A program made the translations under genes and the position numbers. Below the pieces are notes generated by a model. That model was not told where the DNA came from, ran no database searches, and saw nothing but the letters and a program-made list of their open reading frames with translations. Positions 37,740 to 45,284 of a stretch of DNA of 64,000 nucleotides are shown here, piece after piece (the stretch's first letter is position 1; the number at the start of each line of letters is the position of its first letter). Source of the stretch: Collinsella sp. (GTDB taxonomy: Bacteria > Actinomycetota > Coriobacteriia > Coriobacteriales > Coriobacteriaceae); contig JAUMMZ010000025.1 in assembly GCA_031296755.1 (NCBI GenBank), positions 62,001-126,000 of the forward strand. The letters are read 5' to 3'.

Positions 37740-38702
37740 GTGGCAGCAGAAACGCCGTGCTCGGTCCTCTATAACGATATTCGCTCGTTCGGCGGTCTTA
37801 AACATCTCGAGATCGCCCGAATGCTCATCAATGGAAACTCTTATCTCGGCAGTACTCTGCTCGAGAAATGCTCTTCCAACCGCTCGTATCTTACCCGTTA
37901 CATCGTCCATCGCAAGCCTGACCAGTGCGCGCCCGCCATCTACAGTGACTTTACCGTCACCACGCTCAACCTTTCCGCGGCAATCTGCAGCAAGCTCGGC
38001 GGCGGCGAGTCCGCCTATCAGGCAATCGCCGAGCACTATCGCGGTCCGGCCGCCAACGAAATGATGTCAGCTCTCGCCAGCTACAAGCTGGACAGCCGCC
38101 TATATGCAAACGCCCTCAATCGCATCGACAACTTTGACGGCAATGCCGTGCGCGAGAAAAGCACGCTTTACCTTATGCTCTTTGTGGCAACGGGGGCGCT
38201 CGCCGACCCCGTTCAGGGCGTGGCCGCCGTCGAGCGCTTTTGCGACAGCAAGACGGGCGGGCACTTTGGCACCACCGAAACTACCGTCGGACGCGGCTTT
38301 ATGGGCAGTCTGGATCAGCCGCGCGCTGTCGCCCCCAACCTCGGTCTGCTCAGGACACATGCCGACAACTGCGTCGACATGCAAATTCATCCCCTCACAC
38401 GCGATCCACGCGGCACCGTGATTGGTTCTTTGCCCAAAACCTCGCCCAGCATCACCGATGTGGGCGCCGACGCATCGCGCGAGCATCTTCGCATTTGGCT
38501 TGAGGGTGAGCACTGGTACGCCCAGGGCCTCGGATCGACCAACGGCACGGTGCTCGAATCGGGTGCAGGCGACGGCGATATCGTAATCGAGCCGCCCCGC
38601 GACCAACGAGAGCCCGGCAAAGTCTATCCCCCCGTGGAAATCGCCAACAGCGACAGACTTCATTTGGGTCTCTATACAACGTTTCTCGTTATTGTGGACT
38701 AG
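37740..38702 (+). CDS. FHA-domain protein
   Basis: A 320-residue protein. The C-terminal 85 residues form a forkhead-associated domain, which binds phosphothreonine: SREHLRIW (conserved Ser-Arg-x-x-His region) and GLGSTNGTVL are clear. The N-terminal 220 residues are unrecognised and have no membrane segment. The GTG at 37740 follows AAAGGAGG and is preferred to an ATG 30 bp earlier lacking a site. It precedes a Ser/Thr kinase gene, the natural source of its ligand, although a terminator separates them. Confidence 0.83.
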   Translation: MAAETPCSVLYNDIRSFGGLKHLEIARMLINGNSYLGSTLLEKCSSNRSYLTRYIVHRKPDQCAPAIYSDFTVTTLNLSAAICSKLGGGESAYQAIAEHYRGPAANEMMSALASYKLDSRLYANALNRIDNFDGNAVREKSTLYLMLFVATGALADPVQGVAAVERFCDSKTGGHFGTTETTVGRGFMGSLDQPRAVAPNLGLLRTHADNCVDMQIHPLTRDPRGTVIGSLPKTSPSITDVGADASREHLRIWLEGEHWYAQGLGSTNGTVLESGAGDGDIVIEPPRDQREPGKVYPPVEIANSDRLHLGLYTTFLVIVD

Positions 38703-38716
38703 CGCGGACGGCGATT

Positions 38717-38750
38717 GAAAGACGGTCACCGTCCGTCTTTCGTCTTCTAC
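38717..38750 (+). terminator. Terminator of the FHA gene
   Basis: GAAAGACGG and CCGTCTTTC pair perfectly around 7 nt and are followed by GTCTTCTACCTTCT, a moderately T-rich tail. Confidence 0.75.
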
Positions 38751-38781
38751 CTTCTGCGTCGTAAACGACAATACTCAGCGG

Positions 38782-38840
38782 TATGCGTGGGCAGTGCGGC
38801 TATCATGGTACTTTACCGATATCCGCACTGCCCACGCATA
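38782..38840 (+). promoter_or_regulatory. Perfect 18-bp inverted repeat before the kinase gene
   Basis: TATGCGTGGGCAGTGCGG (38782-38799) and its exact complement CCGCACTGCCCACGCATA (38823-38840) enclose 23 bp. It ends 33 bp before the kinase ATG, so it lies in the promoter or the leader. No other copy is seen in the window. Confidence 0.75.
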
Positions 38841-38873
38841 CGCGCGGCAACCCATGCCAGACAAAGGAACGCC

Positions 38874-40958
38874 ATGGATACTACCGATAGCGCCTATGGC
38901 GACAAACTCATCCATCTCGACACGTTCGATACCGCCGTGGCGGTCGACCCCAGCGCCGAGGATGATGCCAAGCGACGGTTTATGACGCTTATTCTTCAGA
39001 CGGCATACCGCGACGACGGCAATATCGGGCACGTGCTGCGCGCGACCAACACGAGCGGCGAGGTCTTTGCCGTCAAGCTACTCAAGGACAACGCCATCCT
39101 TTCCGGCCAAGCCCCCGATCGCTCCGCCGAGCAAGCGGCTGCACACCTGGCCAACACCACCGCGCTGTTCGAGGAGTACCGTCATCTGTGCACTGTCTCG
39201 CACCTGCGTGGATTTCCGCGCGTCTATGGCTATGGGTCGTGCGAGGACGACCCGCTCATCCTCATGGAGTGGGTCGAGGGCACCTCGCTCAAGCAGGCGC
39301 TGCCCTTGCTTCCGCACCATGCCTCGGGCGGGCTAACCACCCAGATGGTGGCCGCCGTCGGAAACGCCGTGCTTCGCGCACTCCTGATGACCCAGGGGCT
39401 CGTGAATCCGGTCGTCCATCGCGACCTGTCGCCCGCCAATATCATGTTCCGTACCACCAGCCGAACGCTCGAGCAACAGATTGCCGATTGCTCCTTTGAC
39501 CCCTGTCTCATCGACATGGGCTCCGCGACCATTGCCCTCGGCGACGACACGATCACCCGGCGCGCCGACATCTGGCGCTTTGCCACGCCCGCATACGCCG
39601 CGCCCGAGATGCTCACACAGGATATCGAAGGCATCGCGGCCCTTCGCCGCTCGCCCGCCATCGACGTCTACGCGCTATCGAGCATTCTGTACCAGCTCTA
39701 CAGCGGTCGTAAACCGTTCGATGTCGAGTCGACGGGCGCCGCGGCAACCGGCTCGTTCTACCTCATAAAGACCAAGACCAAGCCGGCACCGCTCGAGCCG
39801 CGATGCAGTGACGACGAGGCGCTCGTCCAAATCATCATGAAAGGCATCTCAGTCGAGCAGTGTGATCGTCCCACCGAGCAACAGATGCTCGAGGTGCTCT
39901 CGGCATACCTCACCGATGCCGAATCCGAGGGCCGCGAAGGCGCAGGAGACGAGGCCGCGATTGATATCGATTCTGGCACGCACCTTAAGGTCGATGTCGC
40001 CGGCGAGCGTGCGCGAGAGATCCTGGAGCAGGCCCGGCACGATGCCATGACCCGTCGCCGCTTTATTATCGGTGGCGTTGTCGCGGCCGTTGCGGGGCTC
40101 GGCGTTATCGGGGCGGCAACCCATGGCTTTGGCATCCCCGACTACCTGGACGGCATCCGCGGTTCACTTGACGACTACACCTGGGATCAGCTTCAGGAGA
40201 TTTCGCTCAAGATTAAGGCCGCCGAGACCCGTAGCGAGGCACGCGAGATTGCCAAGCGCTATCATCTGCTCGATGACAACGGGCATATCCCCTATCCATG
40301 CACCAAGCGTGTCACGCTCACCAACGGGCTGCACGTCGGCGCGCAGCTTGTGGGCATCCGTCACGACGAGCTTCTAGACGGGACGGGCAAGGCCGGACTG
40401 ACGTTTATGTTCGATGCGGGTATTGCCGAGCGCAACGCTGCGGCTGAACCGCCGAGCGCCGGCTGGGCAGATTGCGAGCTGCGGGAATGGCTCGATAGCG
40501 ACGGCCTTAAGCTGCTGCCCAACGAGCTGCGCGCACTCATCAAATCTGTCAAAAAGATCTCGAATAACGTTGGCGCCGCCAGAAGCGCATCGTGCCTGAG
40601 CGAGCTGCCCGCAACCCTTTGGCTGCCCGCCATGGTCGAGCTGTGCGGTACGCAACCGCCCGATTCGTTTGCCGAGGGCTTTCACTACCTGGCAGATATC
40701 TACAACGGCGAGGGCAAGGAGTATCAGCTCTTCCGCGAGCTCAAGGTAAGTCCGTATACCACGAACGAGATGTTGGTTCGCCAGTGGAAGGGCAAGGACA
40801 CCTGTTGGTGGGAACGAACGGCGAGTCCCGACACATCAGAGAGCGAAGGCACGCTCTATATGAACCGCGTGGGACGCGACGGCGACGTCTTTACGTACGC
40901 AACGCCTGCAGAAAAGCCAAACAAGCGAACCTGCGTGATCCCCGGGTTCTGCATCTAG
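38874..40958 (+). CDS. Membrane Ser/Thr protein kinase with C-terminal DUF6273
   Basis: A 694-residue Hanks-type kinase. ATP-binding K68 (FAVKLL), catalytic VHRDLSPANIMF (D184, N189), a DMG in place of DFG (D214) and APE (243-245) show an active kinase fold in residues about 45-345. A single hydrophobic segment (about 396-416) is preceded by TRRRFII, which fits a twin-arginine motif. The C-terminal region (about 485-694) matches DUF6273, found in secreted or surface proteins of related bacteria (WADCELREWLDSDGL, LWLPAMVEL). So a cytosolic kinase appears linked to an outside domain, perhaps a sensor. AAGGAACGCC precedes the ATG. Confidence 0.85.
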   Translation: MDTTDSAYGDKLIHLDTFDTAVAVDPSAEDDAKRRFMTLILQTAYRDDGNIGHVLRATNTSGEVFAVKLLKDNAILSGQAPDRSAEQAAAHLANTTALFEEYRHLCTVSHLRGFPRVYGYGSCEDDPLILMEWVEGTSLKQALPLLPHHASGGLTTQMVAAVGNAVLRALLMTQGLVNPVVHRDLSPANIMFRTTSRTLEQQIADCSFDPCLIDMGSATIALGDDTITRRADIWRFATPAYAAPEMLTQDIEGIAALRRSPAIDVYALSSILYQLYSGRKPFDVESTGAAATGSFYLIKTKTKPAPLEPRCSDDEALVQIIMKGISVEQCDRPTEQQMLEVLSAYLTDAESEGREGAGDEAAIDIDSGTHLKVDVAGERAREILEQARHDAMTRRRFIIGGVVAAVAGLGVIGAATHGFGIPDYLDGIRGSLDDYTWDQLQEISLKIKAAETRSEAREIAKRYHLLDDNGHIPYPCTKRVTLTNGLHVGAQLVGIRHDELLDGTGKAGLTFMFDAGIAERNAAAEPPSAGWADCELREWLDSDGLKLLPNELRALIKSVKKISNNVGAARSASCLSELPATLWLPAMVELCGTQPPDSFAEGFHYLADIYNGEGKEYQLFRELKVSPYTTNEMLVRQWKGKDTCWWERTASPDTSESEGTLYMNRVGRDGDVFTYATPAEKPNKRTCVIPGFCI

Positions 40959-40999
40959 GCAGCGGGCACCTTGCCGTGACGGGACCCCACCCCGGCAAT

Positions 41000-41058
41000 T
41001 GTCTTGATCTGTAACACTAGCTCGGCAGATACGGGTCTAGATGTTACAGATCGAGACA
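41000..41058. repeat. F1 array 1, unit 1 of 5
   Basis: TGTCTTGATCTGTAACA, 25-bp centre, TGTTACAGATCGAGACA. The 571-bp gap between the kinase gene and copA contains this five-unit array and the cop promoter, with no gene seen. Confidence 0.95.
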
Positions 41059-41080
41059 AACCCCAACCCCGCGAAACAAC

Positions 41081-41138
41081 ATCTCAATCTGTAACAGTAA
41101 GGGGTCAAAAACCTCTCTAGATGTTACAGAACGAGACA
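41081..41138. repeat. F1 array 1, unit 2 of 5
   Basis: ATCTCAATCTGTAACA and TGTTACAGAACGAGACA around a centre whose own bases can pair (AGGGGT with ACCTCT). Confidence 0.95.
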
Positions 41139-41160
41139 TTTGAGTTGACCGCGGACGGTC

Positions 41161-41219
41161 CGTCTCGATCTGTAACAGTTGGAGGTCATATTTCCTGCCA
41201 GATGTTACAGATTGAGACA
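41161..41219. repeat. F1 array 1, unit 3 of 5
   Basis: CGTCTCGATCTGTAACA and TGTTACAGATTGAGACA; the unit is 59 bp and starts about 80 bp after the previous one. Confidence 0.95.
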
Positions 41220-41240
41220 TTGAGTTTCCTGCCAACTGTT

Positions 41241-41299
41241 TGTCTTGATCTGTAACAAATACTCGGCAAACCGGGGTCTAGATGTTACAGATCGAGACG
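41241..41299. repeat. F1 array 1, unit 4 of 5
   Basis: TGTCTTGATCTGTAACA and TGTTACAGATCGAGACG; starts exactly 80 bp after unit 3. Confidence 0.95.
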
Positions 41300-41320
41300 T
41301 TAGTTTTCGGCCGAAATGTT

Positions 41321-41379
41321 CGTCTAAATCTGTAACAGCTATGGTTCAAAAACCGGTCCAGACGTTACAGATTGAGATG
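41321..41379. repeat. F1 array 1, unit 5 of 5
   Basis: CGTCTAAATCTGTAACA and CGTTACAGATTGAGATG; the outermost unit next to copA, with slightly decayed arms. Confidence 0.93.
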
Positions 41380-41451
41380 TTTGGCAGAGACGGCCACCGA
41401 TTGAGCAGCCACCCTCATCTGTAATGAAAAGTCATACATTCCAACTATTAC

Positions 41452-41482
41452 TAGACACCCCCAGGGGGTATGGGTGTATAGT
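41452..41482 (+). promoter_or_regulatory. copA promoter with CsoR-type operator
   Basis: TAGACA (41452-41457) and TATAGT (41477-41482) flank a near-palindrome ACACCCCCAGGGGGTAT (41455-41471) of the G-tract type bound by CsoR. The operator covers the spacer, so the repressor would block RNA polymerase until copper binds. The csoR gene is downstream. Confidence 0.7.
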
Positions 41483-41529
41483 ATCGGTAGGTTAACAATT
41501 CCAACACCGAACTACAGAAAGGAGAAGCC

Positions 41530-43872
41530 ATGGCTCAAGATAAGTTCGACGTGGGCGGCATGACATGCGCCGCCTGCCAGGCGCACGTGGACCGTGCCGT
41601 GAGCAAGCTCGACGGCGTCCAAAGCGTCGCGGTCAACCTGCTCGCCGGTTCCATGATGGTCGACTACGACCCCGCGCAGGTCACCCCCGACGATATCTGC
41701 ACCGCCGTCGACCGCGCGGGCTACTCGGCCTCGCCCGTCGATGCAGGCACCAGTGCCGCCGGCTCAAACGGCAGCGCGCAAGCCGGGTCTGGCGCCGCCC
41801 ATATGGAGTCGCCAACCAAAAAGCTGGAGGCCGCCGCCTCTGCCATGCGCACCCGCCTCATCGTCTCGATCGTCTTCCTCATCCCACTGTTCTACATAGG
41901 CATGGGACACATGCTTGGTTGGCCGCTGCCTGGCATTTTCACCGACCATACCCACAGCATGACGCTCGCCCTCACCGAGCTCGTCCTGCTCATTCCCATC
42001 GTCTATGTCAACGACGCGTACTTTATCAATGGGTTTAAATCGCTCGCGCACGGCGCGCCCACCATGGACGCCCTCATCGCCGTGGGCGCCACCGCCTCCA
42101 TCGCCTGGTCGCTCTACGCCATGTTCATCATGGCCGACCAGCTAGCCGCGGGTCAGGTACACGAGGCCATGATGACAGGCATGGACAATCTGTATTTTGA
42201 GAGCGCCGGCACCATCCTGTCGCTCGTCACCGTGGGCAAATACCTCGAGACGCGCAGCAAGTCCAAAACCGGCGGCGCCATCGAGGCGCTGATCGACCTG
42301 GCGCCCAAGACTGCGACCGTCGTGGCAGAGGACGGCAGCGAGACCACCGTCGACGTCGACAGCATCCTTCCCGGCCAGGTCCTGCGCGTGCGCCCCGGCG
42401 AGTCCATACCCGTCGATGGCGTGGTGCTCGAGGGCAGCTCGGCCGTGGACGAGAGTGCACTCACCGGCGAGTCCATCCCCGTGGAAAAGACCGCCGGCGC
42501 CACCATCAACGCCGCCACCGTCAACCGCACCGGTTCGTTTACCTTCCGCGCCACGCGTGTGGGCGCCGAGACATCGCTCGCCAAGATTATCCAGCTCGTC
42601 GAGGATGCCAACGCCACCAAGGCGCCCATCGCCCGCATGGCTGATAAGGTCGCCGGTGTGTTCGTGCCCGTGGTGTTCGTGATCTCGGCCGTGACCTTCT
42701 TGGTGTGGATGGCACTGACCGGAAGCGTCAACGAAGCGCTCACCTCCGCCGTCGCTGTGCTGGTGATCAGTTGTCCGTGCGCGCTCGGCCTGGCCACGCC
42801 CGTCGCCATTATGGTCGGCACCGGCAAGGGCGCCGAGATGGGCATTCTGTTTAAGAGCGCCGAGGCGCTGGAGAATCTGCGCAGCGTGGGCACCGTGGTG
42901 CTCGATAAGACGGGCACGGTCACCCGCGGCAAGCCTGCCGTGACCGATATCGTGGTAGCCACGCGCGCCGACGGCTCGCCCGTCATAAGCGAAAAGGCGC
43001 TGCTCAAGCTTGCCGCCGCACTAGAGCGCCAGAGTGAGCACCCACTGGCCGAGGCGATTATGGCCGAGTGCGAGGCGCGCGGAATTGTCGCGCGCATGGT
43101 CGAGGACTTTGCCGCCGTGCCCGGTCGTGGCGTGACGGCGCGCGAAGGGCAAAACGCCATTGCAGCCGGCAACGTACGCCTGATGGACGAGCTGGGCGCG
43201 AAGGTGCCTGCCGGCCTTGCCGAACAGTTCGCCGCCGAGGGCAAAACACCGCTGTTCTTTGCCAAGAACAGCGAGCTTGTCGGTACCATCGCCGTGGCTG
43301 ACGAGGTCAAAGAGACGAGCGCTGCTGCCATCGCCGCGCTGCGTTCGCTCGGCGTCGACGTGCGCATGCTCACCGGCGACAACCGTGTGACGGCCGAAGC
43401 AATCGCCCGCCGCGTGGGCCTCAACCGTGCGCAGGTCATCGCCGACGTCCTCCCCGCCGACAAGGAGCGCCATGTGCGCGAGCTACAGGACGCGGGCGGC
43501 AAGGTCGCCATGGTGGGCGACGGCATCAACGACTCCCCCGCTCTGGCGCGCGCCGACGTGGGTCTGGCCATCGGCACCGGTGCCGACATCGCCAAAGAAG
43601 GGGCAGATGTGGTGCTCATGCGCAGCGACCTTATGGATGTTGCGCGGGCCATCGAGCTTTCGCGCGCCACGATCCGCAACATCAAGCAGGACCTGTTCTG
43701 GGCGCTGTTCTACAACGGCATCGGCATTCCGCTCGCCGCGGGCGTGTTCTTCCCGCTCACGGGATGGCAGCTCTCGCCGATGTTTGGCGCCGCGGCCATG
43801 AGCCTGTCGAGCGTGTGCGTCGTAAGCAATGCCCTGCGCCTGCGAATCTTTAAGCCGAAAGTGGCAAAATAG
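41530..43872 (+). CDS. copA: Copper-exporting P1B-type ATPase
   Basis: A 780-residue membrane ATPase that pumps Cu(I) out of the cytosol. One N-terminal metal-binding domain (GGMTCAACQAHV, C13 and C16) is followed by a Gly/Ser/Ala linker, the membrane domain with the CPC motif (C415, C417), the phosphorylated Asp in DKTGT (D459), the HP motif in SEHPLAE and GDGINDSPAL. The length and single metal-binding domain are typical of Gram-positive CopA. GAAAGGAG precedes the ATG. It heads a copA-copZ-csoR cluster and is probably derepressed by CsoR release. Confidence 0.96.
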   Translation: MAQDKFDVGGMTCAACQAHVDRAVSKLDGVQSVAVNLLAGSMMVDYDPAQVTPDDICTAVDRAGYSASPVDAGTSAAGSNGSAQAGSGAAHMESPTKKLEAAASAMRTRLIVSIVFLIPLFYIGMGHMLGWPLPGIFTDHTHSMTLALTELVLLIPIVYVNDAYFINGFKSLAHGAPTMDALIAVGATASIAWSLYAMFIMADQLAAGQVHEAMMTGMDNLYFESAGTILSLVTVGKYLETRSKSKTGGAIEALIDLAPKTATVVAEDGSETTVDVDSILPGQVLRVRPGESIPVDGVVLEGSSAVDESALTGESIPVEKTAGATINAATVNRTGSFTFRATRVGAETSLAKIIQLVEDANATKAPIARMADKVAGVFVPVVFVISAVTFLVWMALTGSVNEALTSAVAVLVISCPCALGLATPVAIMVGTGKGAEMGILFKSAEALENLRSVGTVVLDKTGTVTRGKPAVTDIVVATRADGSPVISEKALLKLAAALERQSEHPLAEAIMAECEARGIVARMVEDFAAVPGRGVTAREGQNAIAAGNVRLMDELGAKVPAGLAEQFAAEGKTPLFFAKNSELVGTIAVADEVKETSAAAIAALRSLGVDVRMLTGDNRVTAEAIARRVGLNRAQVIADVLPADKERHVRELQDAGGKVAMVGDGINDSPALARADVGLAIGTGADIAKEGADVVLMRSDLMDVARAIELSRATIRNIKQDLFWALFYNGIGIPLAAGVFFPLTGWQLSPMFGAAAMSLSSVCVVSNALRLRIFKPKVAK

Positions 43873-43900
43873 GCTCACCATTAAGTCCATTTAGAACGGG

Positions 43901-43994
43901 TTTTCCAGGTGCCCGAGATTGACCTGAAAGAGGAGCGACGCGTACTTTGGTACGCGAGCGACGGCTTGAAGGTCAAGGTCGGGTGCCTGGGAAA
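43901..43994. repeat. 94-bp long hairpin between copA and copZ (family F6)
   Basis: TTTTCCAGGTGCCCGA and TCGGGTGCCTGGGAAA form the outer arms, TTGACCT and AGGTCAA follow, and GCGACGCGTAC/GTACGCGAGCG close the apex. Two internal bulges separate the helices. In mRNA it would be a very stable structure separating the ATPase from the chaperone gene. Confidence 0.85.
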
Positions 43995-44019
43995 GCCGAC
44001 ATAACAGAAAGGAATACCC

Positions 44020-44241
44020 ATGCGTTACACAATTAAAACGTCTGGCCTCATGTGCGGCCACTGCGACGCCACCGTCGAGACGGCACTGCTCAACGTGGCC
44101 GGCGTGACCGACGCCGACGCCGATCACGAGACCCAGACCGTCCAGGTGGAGTGTGCCGACACCGTGACCGCCGAGCAGCTCGCCGCCGCTGTCGAGGCCG
44201 CGGGCGAGAAGTTCCATGCCCTTTCGGTGACCGCCGCGTAA
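44020..44241 (+). CDS. copZ: Copper chaperone
   Basis: A 73-residue heavy-metal-associated (ferredoxin-like) domain protein. The metal site is LMCGHCDATV (MxCxxC form with C12 and C15 approximately). It should deliver Cu(I) to CopA and perhaps to CsoR. AAAGGAATACCC precedes the ATG. It lies 147 bp after copA, across the long hairpin, which may let the small chaperone be expressed at a different level. Confidence 0.93.
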   Translation: MRYTIKTSGLMCGHCDATVETALLNVAGVTDADADHETQTVQVECADTVTAEQLAAAVEAAGEKFHALSVTAA

Positions 44242-44284
44242 CGACCCGCACGTACCCCCCCCCGACCAGAAACGAGGACCCGCC

Positions 44285-44557
44285 ATGATGGCAGACCACA
44301 AATCGGTGACCCGCATGCTCAAGACGGCACGCGGCCAGATCGACGGCATCTTGCGGATGGTCGATGAGGACCGCTATTGCGTCGATATTTCCACGCAGCT
44401 CATGGCCACGCAGGCGCTCCTCGCGCGCATTAACGCCGACGTGCTCAAGGCGCATATCGAGGGCTGCGTGACTTCGGCAATCGAATCGGGCGACGAAGAC
44501 CTCAAAGCCGCCAAGCTCGCCGAGATCGAACGCGTCGTCGACAAGCTATCCAAGTAA
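44285..44557 (+). CDS. csoR: CsoR-family copper-sensing repressor
   Basis: A 90-residue all-helical repressor. The Cys-His-Cys copper ligands are visible in DRYCVDIS and KAHIEGCV. Apo-protein binds G-tract operators such as that at 41455-41471 and lets go when Cu(I) binds. GAGGACCCGCC precedes a double ATG, either of which may be used. It closes the cop cluster, giving autoregulation. FrmR and RcnR belong to the same superfamily, but the ligand set and neighbours favour copper. Confidence 0.93.
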   Translation: MMADHKSVTRMLKTARGQIDGILRMVDEDRYCVDISTQLMATQALLARINADVLKAHIEGCVTSAIESGDEDLKAAKLAEIERVVDKLSK

Positions 44558-44562
44558 TTGGG

Positions 44563-44652
44563 GCATTGGGGACAGACTTCTTTGCACCGTCTTGGTATTC
44601 CGGGGACAGGTATGTTTGCACCGCATTGGTACAGATTAACCTGTCCCCCTTG
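44563..44652. repeat. Degenerate family F3 element
   Basis: GCATTGGGGACAGACTTC, TTTGCACCGTCTTGG and GGGGACAGGTATGTTTGC are two left halves, and AACCTGTCCCCCTTGC is one right half. It separates csoR from the next gene. Confidence 0.65.
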
Positions 44653-44703
44653 CTCTAAATCGGGTATAAAGGCGTGCAGCATATCGAACGAAAGGCAATT
44701 TGC

Positions 44704-45177
44704 ATGAATGACTTTATGAAGGGTCGCAATGGTGCCGATGAACTCACCATCGTGATGGGTTTTGCGGGTATTGTCATCGCGATGATCGGATCGATAGCCC
44801 GCATCCAGTGGCTCAGCTGGATTGCCATCGCCGTAATCGTGATTGGCGTGCTGCGCGGCCTGTCCAAAAATATCGATGCACGTCGCAAGGAGAACGAGGC
44901 CTTTGTCGCCACGACCGCCAATGTTCCCGGCTTGGGCAAGTTCGTCGCCAGCTTGGGCGGCGGGGCCGCAGCGGCCAGCACCTCACGCGCGGCCGGCACC
45001 AGTAAGGAAGACTTTGAGCGTGCCAAGCGCACGGCCAAGAAGATGTGGAAGGGTCGCAAGACCACGGCATATCTCAAGTGCCCCAACTGCGGCCAGATGC
45101 TCTCCGTCCCCAAGGGCAAGGGCAAGATCCGCGTCACCTGCCCCAAGTGCCACGCCAAGATGGAGACGCGCTCGTAG
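44704..45177 (+). CDS. Small membrane protein with C-terminal zinc ribbon
   Basis: A 157-residue protein. Two adjacent hydrophobic segments (about residues 15-55) are followed by a basic and Ala/Gly-rich linker and a C-terminal zinc ribbon, CPNCGQML and CPKCHAKM. The tail KGKGKIRV between the Cys pairs is basic, suggesting a nucleic-acid or ribosome partner, which is speculation. AAAGG precedes the ATG at 44704. A strong terminator follows. No function known to me. Confidence 0.7.
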   Translation: MNDFMKGRNGADELTIVMGFAGIVIAMIGSIARIQWLSWIAIAVIVIGVLRGLSKNIDARRKENEAFVATTANVPGLGKFVASLGGGAAAASTSRAAGTSKEDFERAKRTAKKMWKGRKTTAYLKCPNCGQMLSVPKGKGKIRVTCPKCHAKMETRS

Positions 45178-45199
45178 CCGCCACACCATAGGACAAAAT

Positions 45200-45236
45200 A
45201 AAAGCCGAGGCCTCGTGTTGAAACCTCGGCTTTTTT
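45200..45236 (+). terminator. Rho-independent terminator
   Basis: AAAAGCCGAGG pairs with CCTCGGCTTTT around 13 nt and is followed by T; usable from both directions. Confidence 0.9.
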
Positions 45237-45240
45237 GATT

Positions 45241-45269
45241 ATGACAAAGGGATTGCCCCTTTGTCGCAT
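45241..45269. repeat. Small palindrome, family F7, copy 2
   Basis: ATGACAAAGGG and CCCCTTTGTCGCAT, the same design as 19037-19065 and in the same place relative to a minus-strand gene's stop codon. Confidence 0.7.
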
Positions 45270-45284
45270 CGTCATATCGCACGC

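Noticed and set aside
41000..41379. CRISPR array
   Set aside because: The repeated segments alternate in orientation, the spacers between arms are of two sizes and keep internal pairing, and no cas gene is present.
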